From positions 1 to 12,170 of the forward strand of contig JAJBVF010000306.1 of NCBI GenBank assembly GCA_020859965.1: 12,170 bases of DNA. Direction: 5' to 3'. Under the pieces are notes generated by a model that saw nothing but the letters and a program-made list of their open reading frames with translations, made no database searches and was not told where the DNA came from. Numbering within the stretch: the stretch's first letter is position 1; every line of letters begins with the position of its first letter. The position numbers were made by a program, and so were the translations under genes. The DNA is from Clostridiales bacterium (GTDB lineage: Bacteria > Bacillota > Clostridia > Lachnospirales > Lachnospiraceae). Shown piece by piece: positions 4,764 to 11,200 of this stretch.

Positions 4764-5804
4764 TTAGTTACTGGCCTTTACCACTTTCTCTTCGTCGTTT
4801 TTAATTACGTCGCACTGCCGAATGGGTATCCCATGGATGAATGGAATATTTTTCGAGTTAAAGAGGTCTCCGTAATGTAAGTGAATATTCTTCGTATCCG
4901 ACGCCTGTACTTCCAGCGCGGTCATGACCTCTTCGTTGCAGTACAGAATCGTGCGGTTGCGGTACTGGTTCGGAATGAGGTTTTTCGCCTGGATGACGAG
5001 CTTCCTGAAGTCCACATAGTCGGGGTTCAGCTGCGCGCCGGTTGAGCCTTCCTCATCCGCAATCACGCGGTCTTCATAGAGATGTTCCACGGGGATATTG
5101 CAGATGCGAACCACCGCGCGCCAGTCGCGAACGGCAAGGCCGACGTTCCAGCTCCAGAGGTCGCCGAAGACTTCAAACTTCCGCGCATCCGAGTCGGTCG
5201 TCACGTACATGCCAAGGTCGGTGTGTTTGAGGCCGCCGATGGACTCTTTCGGGAAAATGCCGTGCACGGTATCTGGTCCCCAAGCCACGAGGTACATGGA
5301 AGTGTTAGTTTCGTCTTCCCCACCGGCATTAATAACGTGCGGGTTGCCAAGGTCGTTATAGCGGGTGGCAAAGCCGTCGAATTCGTCGGCAAGAGTGTTA
5401 TGATCGCCATAGAACATCAGCTCGGCGGTTTTCTGCCGTAGGGCTTCCATAAAGGCCTTGCCTTCCTGCAGGCGGTAGGCGTTGAAGGTCGCGCCGTAAA
5501 GCTCTTTTTCCTTGACATCAAGCTCCATCCTGGCCTCGAGCATGCCGATGCCTTCCACAACGCGGCTGTACTGCGAGCGCGAAAGCGGCGTACCGCGATA
5601 CAGACGCCTGAAGTAGACATCGGGAAGCCCGGTACGGACGCGGGTCTCGTGCCCCTTGATAGAGTTGGCTTCGCGGAAAGGAACATCCGAGAGGATGTCA
5701 TTGACTTGATTCATGAGTTCAATCGTGGTCGTGTCAATCTTCATCGACCTATAAAATTCCTGAAGTTCGGCAAGGGTGCCGACTCCACCTGGTTCATAAG
5801 CCAT
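4764..5804 (-). CDS. Major capsid protein, BPP-1 Bbp17-like (HK97 fold)
   Basis: A 346-residue protein that would form the icosahedral shell. Typical segments of the BPP-1-type family are seen in order: ELMNQVNDILSDVPFREAN (29-47), HETRVRTGLPDVYFRRL (52-68), the E-loop/spine region with MELDVKEKELYG, FYGDHNT with EFDGFATRYNDL (121-142), WGPDTVHGIFPK (165-176), and RDWRAVVRICNI in the core. No long N-terminal delta domain is visible, in line with a separately encoded scaffold (7318-7962). AGGAG lies nine bases upstream of the ATG, a strong signal fitting its need for high expression. An endonuclease gene lies 73 bp upstream, separating capsid from the usual scaffold neighbour. Confidence 0.92.
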   Translation of the reverse strand: MAYEPGGVGTLAELQEFYRSMKIDTTTIELMNQVNDILSDVPFREANSIKGHETRVRTGLPDVYFRRLYRGTPLSRSQYSRVVEGIGMLEARMELDVKEKELYGATFNAYRLQEGKAFMEALRQKTAELMFYGDHNTLADEFDGFATRYNDLGNPHVINAGGEDETNTSMYLVAWGPDTVHGIFPKESIGGLKHTDLGMYVTTDSDARKFEVFGDLWSWNVGLAVRDWRAVVRICNIPVEHLYEDRVIADEEGSTGAQLNPDYVDFRKLVIQAKNLIPNQYRNRTILYCNEEVMTALEVQASDTKNIHLHYGDLFNSKNIPFIHGIPIRQCDVIKNDEEKVVKASN

Positions 5805-5877
5805 GTTATTTCTCCTGTTGTTTTACTACTATATTGTTACTGCATTAAAGTTACAGCCGCTCTCTCGCGCGCTACGG

Positions 5878-6597
5878 TTATAATGCAGTGCTTTCTCTTG
5901 TATGTTGGTGCCTTCCCCTATTCATTGCCGGAGTTGTTAATGCTTTTTCAATGGGCCAATTGTGCCGGCGTATCCTGTTCCAAAGAGTTTCTGCATTAAT
6001 TCCCGTTCTTTTTGCCCAGTCTTTTAAGCACAAAGTCTCACCATCCCATGTGATATTTATGTTTCTGCGCGTATTTCTCGCTTGCTCTTTACGTGTAGCC
6101 CCTCGACAATTCCAGGGTGCATACGGGCCGTCATTGTCAATGCGGTCTAGTTCTTCACCTTCACCTACATGACTTTCAAACCAATCGCGAAAAACAGGGA
6201 AGGAACGCCATTCGTCGCAGACATAGATGCCACGTCCGCCGTAATCTTTGTATCGGGAGAACTTAGGATTGTAGCAGCGGGTATGTATATCATGGAATCT
6301 TTTGTACGCTCTTGTTTTTTCCCCCTTCTTTGCCGCCCCATGAATAGTGTGAATTTCAGAGCTTTTTTGCTTGCGATAGCAACCGCAGCTTTGCGTATCA
6401 CCTTTTTTCAAATCTGAACCACGCACAATACGATTATTGCCGCAATCGCACAGGCATAACCAAAGAACCGACCCCCAACCCCTCCCCGCAAATTCCTTAA
6501 CTACCAGTCTCCCGAACCGTTGCCCAACCAAGTCTGTTTTCGGATACCGGCATTCACTCGCGGGCCTTAATATTCTTTTCTTGGCTTTCCTAATCAT
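5878..6597 (-). CDS. HNH-type (homing-like) endonuclease with zinc-ribbon and C-terminal DNA-binding region
   Basis: A 239-residue free-standing endonuclease of a type scattered in phages. Seen: an N-terminal module starting DLVGQRFGRLVV with Cys48, Cys50, Cys52 and CGC at 71-73 (a likely zinc ribbon). The central nuclease motif follows: YKDYGGRGIYVCDEW (116-130), then LDRIDNDGPYAPWNCRGATR (140-159) with the His/Asn-type N-x-x-N spacing, and EQARN. The C-terminal WDGETLCLKDWAKRTGINAETLWNRI looks like a helix-turn-helix specificity segment. I chose the ATG at 6597, which overlaps the stop of the upstream gene; an in-frame TTG at 6621 is an alternative. Neither has a good ribosome binding site. 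It interrupts the scaffold-to-capsid stretch and probably cuts phage DNA lacking it, spreading itself. An A repeat at 6575-6586 encodes KAKKR near its N-terminus. Confidence 0.8.
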   Translation of the reverse strand: MIRKAKKRILRPASECRYPKTDLVGQRFGRLVVKEFAGRGWGSVLWLCLCDCGNNRIVRGSDLKKGDTQSCGCYRKQKSSEIHTIHGAAKKGEKTRAYKRFHDIHTRCYNPKFSRYKDYGGRGIYVCDEWRSFPVFRDWFESHVGEGEELDRIDNDGPYAPWNCRGATRKEQARNTRRNINITWDGETLCLKDWAKRTGINAETLWNRIRRHNWPIEKALTTPAMNRGRHQHTRESTAL

Positions 6598-7279
6598 CGC
6601 TGAGAACAAAATTGTCGACAAGACTGTCCGAGCGGGTTACGGTCTTGTCCGCTTTTCTTGTTTCTTCGATTTGCGTTTGTGTCGTCATATCACAAATACA
6701 TCCTGAACCACAACAATACCAGGTGCCGTAATTGGTTATTCCATCCCAATCATATATTGTGCCATACACAACTGCGCGAGCATTTGAGCCTAGATAAATA
6801 ACACCGGACGTACTATAGTTCCCGCATATACAAACCGTGCCGCAAAAGATAAGGCAGCCGGCATAAGCATATATCGCGCCACCACAGCAGTTAGCACAGT
6901 TGTCGCTAATACAGGAATCGCAGATGGTGGCACACCCGCCGGAATTAAAAATTCCGCCACCACAGCAGTTAGCACAGTTGCCCTCAACAATAATAGAGTC
7001 AGCTATTAGGCAGCCGTAAGTAATGCAAATTGCTCCGCCGCAATTATTGAGGTTCTCCCCATTAATAATACGGACGTGATCAAGGCAACAGATGCCTTCA
7101 GGTACGTATATCACGCCACAGGAACAGATGTCATAGATCGTATAGTCGATATCTGGCAGATCACCGTCGTCATCTGGTATACATTCGTCGATATCTGGCA
7201 GATCACCGTCGTCATCTGGCTTGGATGTCAATCCGTTTCCCCAGAATAGTGGGAGGTATTCTTCATTCCCTGCCGGCAT
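6590..7279 (-). CDS. Cysteine-rich beta-helix protein with GGAI/N-x-A repeats (unknown function)
   Basis: A 229-residue protein I cannot assign to a named family. Residues 21-48 are two 14-residue Asp-rich repeats (PDDDGDLPDID-x-x-I). From about 50 to 200 it shows short beta-type repeats in which GGAI or GGGI plus an aromatic alternates with I-x-x-N-C-A-N-C-C, the pattern of Pmp-type right-handed beta-helices. It contains 25 cysteines between residues 33 and 196, several as CxC or CC pairs in register (NCANCCGG occurs twice). The last 30 residues are polar and cysteine-free. There is no signal peptide. It lies between scaffold and capsid in the head operon, so it may be a capsid fibre, decoration or tail-spike-like component; metal binding or stacked disulfides are guesses. 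GGGAG 12 bases upstream could bind the ribosome. Confidence 0.6.
   Translation of the reverse strand: MPAGNEEYLPLFWGNGLTSKPDDDGDLPDIDECIPDDDGDLPDIDYTIYDICSCGVIYVPEGICCLDHVRIINGENLNNCGGAICITYGCLIADSIIVEGNCANCCGGGIFNSGGCATICDSCISDNCANCCGGAIYAYAGCLIFCGTVCICGNYSTSGVIYLGSNARAVVYGTIYDWDGITNYGTWYCCGSGCICDMTTQTQIEETRKADKTVTRSDSLVDNFVLSDD
7145..7219 (-). repeat. 33-bp direct repeat, period 42 bp, in the Cys-rich gene
   Basis: Two identical 33-bp blocks (7145-7177 and 7187-7219) start 42 bp apart and encode the two Asp-rich 14-residue repeats. Identity even at third codon positions points to a recent duplication. Confidence 0.9.
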
Positions 7280-7317
7280 TCCTTTGGTCTCCCATAAGGT
7301 TGTTTATGCGCTAGGAG

Positions 7318-7962
7318 TTAAATGCCATGCATCACGGTTGCGCCGTCACGACCATAAAACCGTTCTGCTAGCGGGGTTTGTTTTGGTTCCGGTCCTGCGT
7401 TTCCTTCAACGAATTTATGTTCGGAAATTGCCCGTCCAATCCTGGCCGCGAAACGAATGACATCGGGATGGTATTCGCCGTAGGTATCCTTCAAAAGCTG
7501 ACGAAGGCTGCCATCTGGATCAAATGTTGCGAGGGCCGCGCGAGCATCGGCTATCGTGCGGGTATACCTAATGCCGCCAAATTCAGAATCGTTCCGGATT
7601 TCCGTATTCCATTCCCGCATGACCATTTCGGTGTTGCGCTGCGTTTCGGTTTCGGCTTCGCGCAGGCGGTCCTTCTGCCAGGCCAATACCTGTTCCGCCT
7701 GGCTCTTTGAAAGACCAAGTTCGCGACAGGTGCCGGTGAAGCTTTCCAGCTGCTGCTTCAAAAGCGGCAAATCTTCGTCATTCATTTCAAGGGTATATGG
7801 CTCGCTTGCGGTGCCTGCGGAAGCCATCGGCGCCTGAGCATTCGATACCAATCCCGCGCCTTCAGGGACGGAATTGCTTGCAATACCCTCGTCTGTATTC
7901 ATCGCGCTTTCCACAATACTTTCTTCAGCCAAGCCGGCGTTTGTGGCTTCCATTTCGGCCAT
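7318..7962 (-). CDS. Capsid assembly scaffolding protein
   Basis: A 214-residue, acidic, mainly helical protein in the position expected for a scaffold, between portal-side genes and capsid. The first 65 residues are low-complexity (Ala, Glu, Ser). Residues 66-125 look coiled-coil-like (LLKQQLESF, SKSQAEQVLAWQKDRLREAE). Then come FGGIRYTRTIADARAALATF and LRQLLKDTYGEYHPDVIRFAARIGRAISEHKFV, a pattern common in podophage scaffold/assembly proteins. The C-terminus has LAERFYGRDG. It would bind and shape the procapsid and leave before or during packaging. AGGAG eight bases upstream of ATG gives a good start; the gene begins two bases after the preceding small gene ends. Confidence 0.8.
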   Translation of the reverse strand: MAEMEATNAGLAEESIVESAMNTDEGIASNSVPEGAGLVSNAQAPMASAGTASEPYTLEMNDEDLPLLKQQLESFTGTCRELGLSKSQAEQVLAWQKDRLREAETETQRNTEMVMREWNTEIRNDSEFGGIRYTRTIADARAALATFDPDGSLRQLLKDTYGEYHPDVIRFAARIGRAISEHKFVEGNAGPEPKQTPLAERFYGRDGATVMHGI

Positions 7963-7964
7963 AA

Positions 7965-8165
7965 CTATTTTCTCCTGCTTAATGTGGTTTTACTTGTTGT
8001 TCGCTGCCTGGGGGTCGTTACCTTGATCGGGGGTTTTGGTGTGGCGCCGCCCGCGCTTATGCTTGGGGACGTTCCTCTGGAACGGCTAGCCAAAGAGAAG
8101 CTTTCAAGTGCGATCGTTATCCTATCCAGGGCGTCAATTAGTCTCACCAATTGCTCATCGGTCAT
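7965..8165 (-). CDS. Small basic protein of unknown function
   Basis: A 66-residue protein in the head operon. It starts with a short amphipathic helix (MTDEQLVRLIDALDRITIALESF) and then becomes a disordered, Ser/Thr/Pro- and Arg/Lys-rich tail (positively charged at the end, LSRRK). The ATG at 8165 is preferred because a family A repeat places AAGGAAG upstream, and because an in-frame ATG at 8222 would add residues encoded wholly by repeats. It overlaps the end of the Bbp19-like gene by 11 bp. Its place between the Bbp19-like gene and scaffold, with helix plus basic tail, suggests a minor head or DNA-associated protein, but that is a guess. Confidence 0.5.
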   Translation of the reverse strand: MTDEQLVRLIDALDRITIALESFSLASRSRGTSPSISAGGATPKPPIKVTTPRQRTTSKTTLSRRK

Positions 8166-8463
8166 CTTCTTCTTCCTTGGCTTCCTGCCGGAGGCCCAAG
8201 CCTTGCGGCGCATGAGCAGCATTATACATAGCTTCAGCTATTAAAACCGTTCCGAGGTTCCCCGCTCTGGCACACAGCTCAAGAACCTGTAATCCCAGCG
8301 CACGACGACCGGCTTGCCAGGTAGTGCGTTTTTCGTTCTGCGGAAAGTCCGCCGTGAAGACCTCCGTTTCGTTCAGGAGCCAGAGAAGAAATTCCCGCCC
8401 TACGGAACTTTTGCCGAGCTGGTCGACGGCGGTTATGAGGTTTTCGCGTTTATATCCTTCCAT
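8155..8463 (-). CDS. Bbp19-like phage protein
   Basis: A 102-residue protein resembling the Bbp19 family of BPP-1-like podophages: GREFLLWLLNETEVFTADF at 23-41 followed by the conserved T-x-x-x-G-R-R pattern in TTWQAGRRALGLQVLELC. Its molecular role is not established; it is usually found next to the portal gene, as here (76-bp gap to the portal stop). GAGGAG lies upstream of the ATG. The last 20 residues (HAPQGLGLRQEAKEEEDDR) lie in a B-C-A repeat cluster, so its natural C-terminus may once have been different. Confidence 0.7.
   Translation of the reverse strand: MEGYKRENLITAVDQLGKSSVGREFLLWLLNETEVFTADFPQNEKRTTWQAGRRALGLQVLELCARAGNLGTVLIAEAMYNAAHAPQGLGLRQEAKEEEDDR
8167..8216 (-). repeat. 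B-C-A composite repeat at the Bbp19-like gene end
   Basis: Read on the minus strand: B variant CTCATGCGCCGCAAGGCTT (8198-8216), C variant GCCTCCGGCAGG (about 8184-8196), then A (AGCCAAGGAAGA, 8167-8182). The A part sits exactly where the ribosome binding site of the next gene (start 8165) is needed. Confidence 0.8.
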
Positions 8464-8465
8464 AG

Positions 8466-8540
8466 CTCAATCGCCGCTAGGCTCCTCTTGGCCTGCCGTA
8501 GGCATGGCTTTTTCCTTGGCTTGCTTAGGCACCGCAGGTT
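8466..8540. repeat. Repeat cluster filling the portal to Bbp19-like gap
   Basis: The 76-bp gap is almost entirely repeats: a B variant CTCAATCGCCGCTAGGCT (8466-8483), a C variant GCCTGCCGTAGGC (8491-8503), an A element on the minus strand (8507-8521), and a half C (GGCACCGCAGG, about 8526-8536). The ribosome binding site of the Bbp19-like gene lies between B and C. Confidence 0.75.
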
Positions 8541-10264
8541 TATTGTACTCCGCCGAGCAGGTTATCAAGCACGGACCCTTGACCTAGTCTTGTTTCGCCC
8601 ATTGTTTTGGCTGCGTCAGCTAATGCACCGGCTTCTGCTAATGCCTGATTCCCCATAGCCATTTGTTGCTGTTGCGCTTGCTGTTCAGAACGTTGTTGCC
8701 GGATGGCCTCCACTTCGCTTTGTTCACGGAGCATGCTTGCAGGAGCAGCAATCCTATCACGGTATGCGCGGACTGTATTGTCGGCACTAAGCAGGTCGAG
8801 GGCTTCGGGGGCCATCTGCGCTAGATTCCCAACAAAAACGACGCCTTGTTCAATATTCGCGCTAAGGCCCGCCCGCTGAGCTTGCGCCAACACGCTTTCA
8901 AAGGTGACATCAACATTAATGATATCAACGTTGTTCGGCGGCGGCGGGAGTGCGCCCCATTCGCGCATCAGGGCAAAGGTGCGTTGAATAACGGGCTGTA
9001 GGAGCTCTTTGTGGAGCCGCTCCAGAACAGGGCCGAGTAGGACAAGTTTTTCCGATTGGCGCGCCGAGATTTCCGTGGCTGTGATGTTATGGCGTTCGTC
9101 ATCAAGGAAAGTGCGGAATAATTCGACATACATTCCGTCTTTGATGATTTCTTCCACTTCCTGAATGGCCTGCATGGAGTACTGCAGCGTTTGCGCGTCC
9201 GGCTGGTGAATGGGCGCAACTGGCGTTACTCCTGTGCGGGTCGAGTCAAAATAGGAAAGGCCGCCCGGGGTAAGCCGCACACCTGTGGCGCGAAGCGATT
9301 GGTCTACGACTAGTGGCGGGTCGGCGGCCTTATGCTGGAGTTTTCGCAAGGTCGTGGTCATCGCCTGGAGCATCTTGCAGTCCGGCAGTACCTGCATGGC
9401 CGGGCTAATTCCGTAGCGATCGGAATTCGAGATATCCCAGCGCGGGGCGAAGGCGGGGAACATGTCGTAGCCGCCCTCTTCGAGAATGGAGGGTTTTCCG
9501 CCAAGGCCGGTAAGTTCTCCTGTGCTGGAAGAAGATGAGCCAAGGAGAAAATACACGGATGCGTAGGGCTTGTCGGTCGATGCCACCCGTCCCAGTGTTT
9601 TGAATTCGTTCCTGGGGAATACCGCGTGGATGACATCATAGCGGGCGGTAGGGTTGCGCGTATGCTCGCACTGGCCCTTAATAAAGTCCGGCACGTTTTT
9701 GTTATCAAACTTGTCGACAATCTGCCGCGCGGTCATGTGCATGCGGCGGTAGAAGGCGTCGACTTCGTTATTGCTATTGATATCTATTACGAATTCGCCA
9801 GGATTGCACAGGTGAAAATGTACGCCGTCCTCATCGGCAGTTTCAACGAGCAGAGCCGTTCCGAACGCGCCGAGGTCGGCATAAAGGCCGTGTATGGCAG
9901 AATAAAAATTTGACTGGTGTAAAACGGCCTGCATTGTCTGCGTGGTGAGGTCCAGCCAAGCGTTAAGGCCATCGGGAACTTCGGCAGGATTACCCTGAAG
10001 GATAAGGCGGAACCAGGGGCGAACCGGACTTGTCATGCCCCCGTGAAGTCCGGCCGCCATTGCGCGCAAGGCGAGAACGCCTGTGGAATTCACGAGCTTG
10101 GAGTCTATAGGGTACGCTCGGAGATGATAATCACTCGCTGTATCATCCCTATAGCGGCCAGGAGCGAAGAGCCGCGCAATCTCGCGGTAAACCTCTGTGA
10201 ATCCCGATCTTTCGAGTCGGAGCTCCTCGTATCTTGTTTGCAATCGCGTTATATCAAAAGCCAT
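8540..10264 (-). CDS. Portal (head-to-tail connector) protein, T7/BPP-1 type
   Basis: A 574-residue protein of the podovirus head-tail connector family, which forms the dodecameric ring at the capsid vertex through which DNA enters. Seen: an N-terminal RYEELRLERSGFTEVYREIA with LFAPGR (11-37), the family's GLHGGMTSPVRPWFRL (73-88), NFYSAIHGLYADLGAFGTALL, then CNPGEFVIDIN, HAVFPRNEF, the RYGISPAMQVLPD-type segment, and LRTTG-like LRATGVRLTPGG in the clip/stem region. The C-terminus is Gln-rich (EAIRQQRSEQQAQQQQMA), as in many podophage portals. The ribosome binding site AAGGAAG four bases upstream of ATG is part of an A repeat. A further A motif (9538-9551) encodes FLLGS inside the protein. 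Confidence 0.93.
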   Translation of the reverse strand: MAFDITRLQTRYEELRLERSGFTEVYREIARLFAPGRYRDDTASDYHLRAYPIDSKLVNSTGVLALRAMAAGLHGGMTSPVRPWFRLILQGNPAEVPDGLNAWLDLTTQTMQAVLHQSNFYSAIHGLYADLGAFGTALLVETADEDGVHFHLCNPGEFVIDINSNNEVDAFYRRMHMTARQIVDKFDNKNVPDFIKGQCEHTRNPTARYDVIHAVFPRNEFKTLGRVASTDKPYASVYFLLGSSSSSTGELTGLGGKPSILEEGGYDMFPAFAPRWDISNSDRYGISPAMQVLPDCKMLQAMTTTLRKLQHKAADPPLVVDQSLRATGVRLTPGGLSYFDSTRTGVTPVAPIHQPDAQTLQYSMQAIQEVEEIIKDGMYVELFRTFLDDERHNITATEISARQSEKLVLLGPVLERLHKELLQPVIQRTFALMREWGALPPPPNNVDIINVDVTFESVLAQAQRAGLSANIEQGVVFVGNLAQMAPEALDLLSADNTVRAYRDRIAAPASMLREQSEVEAIRQQRSEQQAQQQQMAMGNQALAEAGALADAAKTMGETRLGQGSVLDNLLGGVQ

Positions 10265-10302
10265 TTTCTTCCTTGGTTCTTCCGGCGGGAAGCCTCCGGC
10301 AG
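10265..10302 (-). promoter_or_regulatory. Portal ribosome binding site supplied by an A repeat, with two C-like elements
   Basis: The 40-bp gap before the portal reads, on the minus strand, as two C-type elements (GCCTCCGGCAGG is the plus-strand reading at 10291-10302, plus a TTCCGGCGGGAA palindrome at about 10280-10291), then AACCAAGGAAGAAA followed by the portal ATG. The AAGGAAG in the A element is the only plausible Shine-Dalgarno sequence. Confidence 0.6.
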
Positions 10303-10304
10303 GA

Positions 10305-10643
10305 TTACCCCAGAGTTGAAGACCCGCTGTTTTGGCTGGTCAAACCTGCGCTCCCGCTCGTGCTTTGCCTTCTTTGCGTCAAGATGCTCGCTGCCACGCC
10401 CCTGTTACGGGAAGCCTTTTCGCGCTGCGTGGCAGCGGCTGCCGTTGCACCGGCAGAAACAGATTTGGTGGCTTGCTTTGTGGGCGTTTCAGTGTATGAG
10501 TATTGTACGCTGCTGGGGCTGCCGCCCTTTCCGCCGACACCACCACCACCGCACCAGGTCATGGGGCCGGTATATTCAAAAGAGTCTTCTTCGAGAGTTT
10601 CAAGCGTGTTCATATCTAAAACGATTTTATTGTAGATTTTCAT
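10305..10643 (-). CDS. Gly/Ser-rich small phage protein upstream of the portal
   Basis: A 112-residue protein of unknown role. It starts MKIYNKIVLDMNTLETLEEDSFEYTGPM, a short beta-rich opening I associate with small proteins next to portal genes in podophages, then a CGGGGVGGKGG run and a long Ser/Thr/Ala-rich, positively charged tail that is likely disordered. Its ATG overlaps the TGA of the GNAT-like gene (ATGA), indicating coupled translation. AAGGAG about 12 bases upstream lies within an A repeat. Function cannot be read from sequence. Confidence 0.6.
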   Translation of the reverse strand: MKIYNKIVLDMNTLETLEEDSFEYTGPMTWCGGGGVGGKGGSPSSVQYSYTETPTKQATKSVSAGATAAAATQREKASRNRGVAASILTQRRQSTSGSAGLTSQNSGSSTLG

Positions 10644-11200
10644 GCCTTGCTTTTCTCCTTGGCTTTGATCAAACTTTCTCTTGTGGCTACCGATATATAT
10701 GCATTATCATACCGCTTCAGCCGCGCATAGTAAATAAATTCCGGAACTTCCCCCATAATGTTGTATCCAATATTTTCAAGCATTACCGTCATGTGTCGAT
10801 TTCGAACGGGCACATACCCGAGCAACGATATACAATCAAGCTCTCCCAATGCCCACGCGCTGGCGTTCCAAAATCCTGCGGAGCCAAGAGGAAAAAATTT
10901 CCGGAACATTACTGGGTTGACCGACATACACCGGCTCATATAATAGGCGGGAAAATTCTGAGAAAATCCCACCAGTTCGCCGTTATAAAGAAAAGCCATA
11001 GGGAAGGTTGTTGGATCTGTTGCCACGGCCATCCAGTGTTCTAGCGTGGAGTCATCCCCGTGTTGCGGCCAATACGCCCACATGAGGTGTTCTTTCATCA
11101 GCCGATGGTATGCCACCTCGCATTCTTCGTCCGTCATACATCTGAAGCTCCAGCCATCATCCAGTTGAAGCTTTTTCGCGCCGGTATACGGGTTCGTCAT
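10640..11200 (-). CDS. GNAT-fold-like phage protein (DUF2824-type)
   Basis: A 186-residue protein with the look of a GNAT-type acyltransferase fold: a strand pair around MAFLYNGELVGFSQNFP, a later NRHMTVMLENIGYNIMGEVPEFIYYARL resembling the acceptor/CoA-site helix and final strands, and RES near the end. The typical R/Q-x-x-G-x-G/A acetyl-CoA loop is not evident, so it may be catalytically inactive. Comparable proteins occur in P22- and T7-like podophages near the portal; a role is not known. The ATG at 11200 overlaps the stop of the o-spanin (ATGA); a GTG at 11212 is the alternative. Its C-terminal LIKAKEKSKA is encoded by an A repeat, and FFPLGS in the middle resembles another A-type coding segment. 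Confidence 0.55.
   Translation of the reverse strand: MTNPYTGAKKLQLDDGWSFRCMTDEECEVAYHRLMKEHLMWAYWPQHGDDSTLEHWMAVATDPTTFPMAFLYNGELVGFSQNFPAYYMSRCMSVNPVMFRKFFPLGSAGFWNASAWALGELDCISLLGYVPVRNRHMTVMLENIGYNIMGEVPEFIYYARLKRYDNAYISVATRESLIKAKEKSKA

Noticed and set aside
5506..5520. A-like motif in the capsid gene (TCAAGGAAAAAG) as a true A copy
   Set aside because: It lacks the GCC part and encodes a conserved-looking lysine/glutamate stretch, so chance is likely.
8166..8222. N-terminal extension of the small basic protein from an ATG at 8222
   Set aside because: The extra residues come only from B, C and A repeats, and a good ribosome binding site precedes the ATG at 8165.
4252..10264. Diversity-generating retroelement as in BPP-1
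   Set aside because: The structural genes are BPP-1-like, so I looked for a reverse transcriptase and template/variable repeats; none is present in the window.
10043..11044. 333-residue plus-strand open frame
   Set aside because: It runs antisense across the portal start, the 112-residue gene and the GNAT-like gene, which have good overlaps and motifs; its own protein shows no family pattern.
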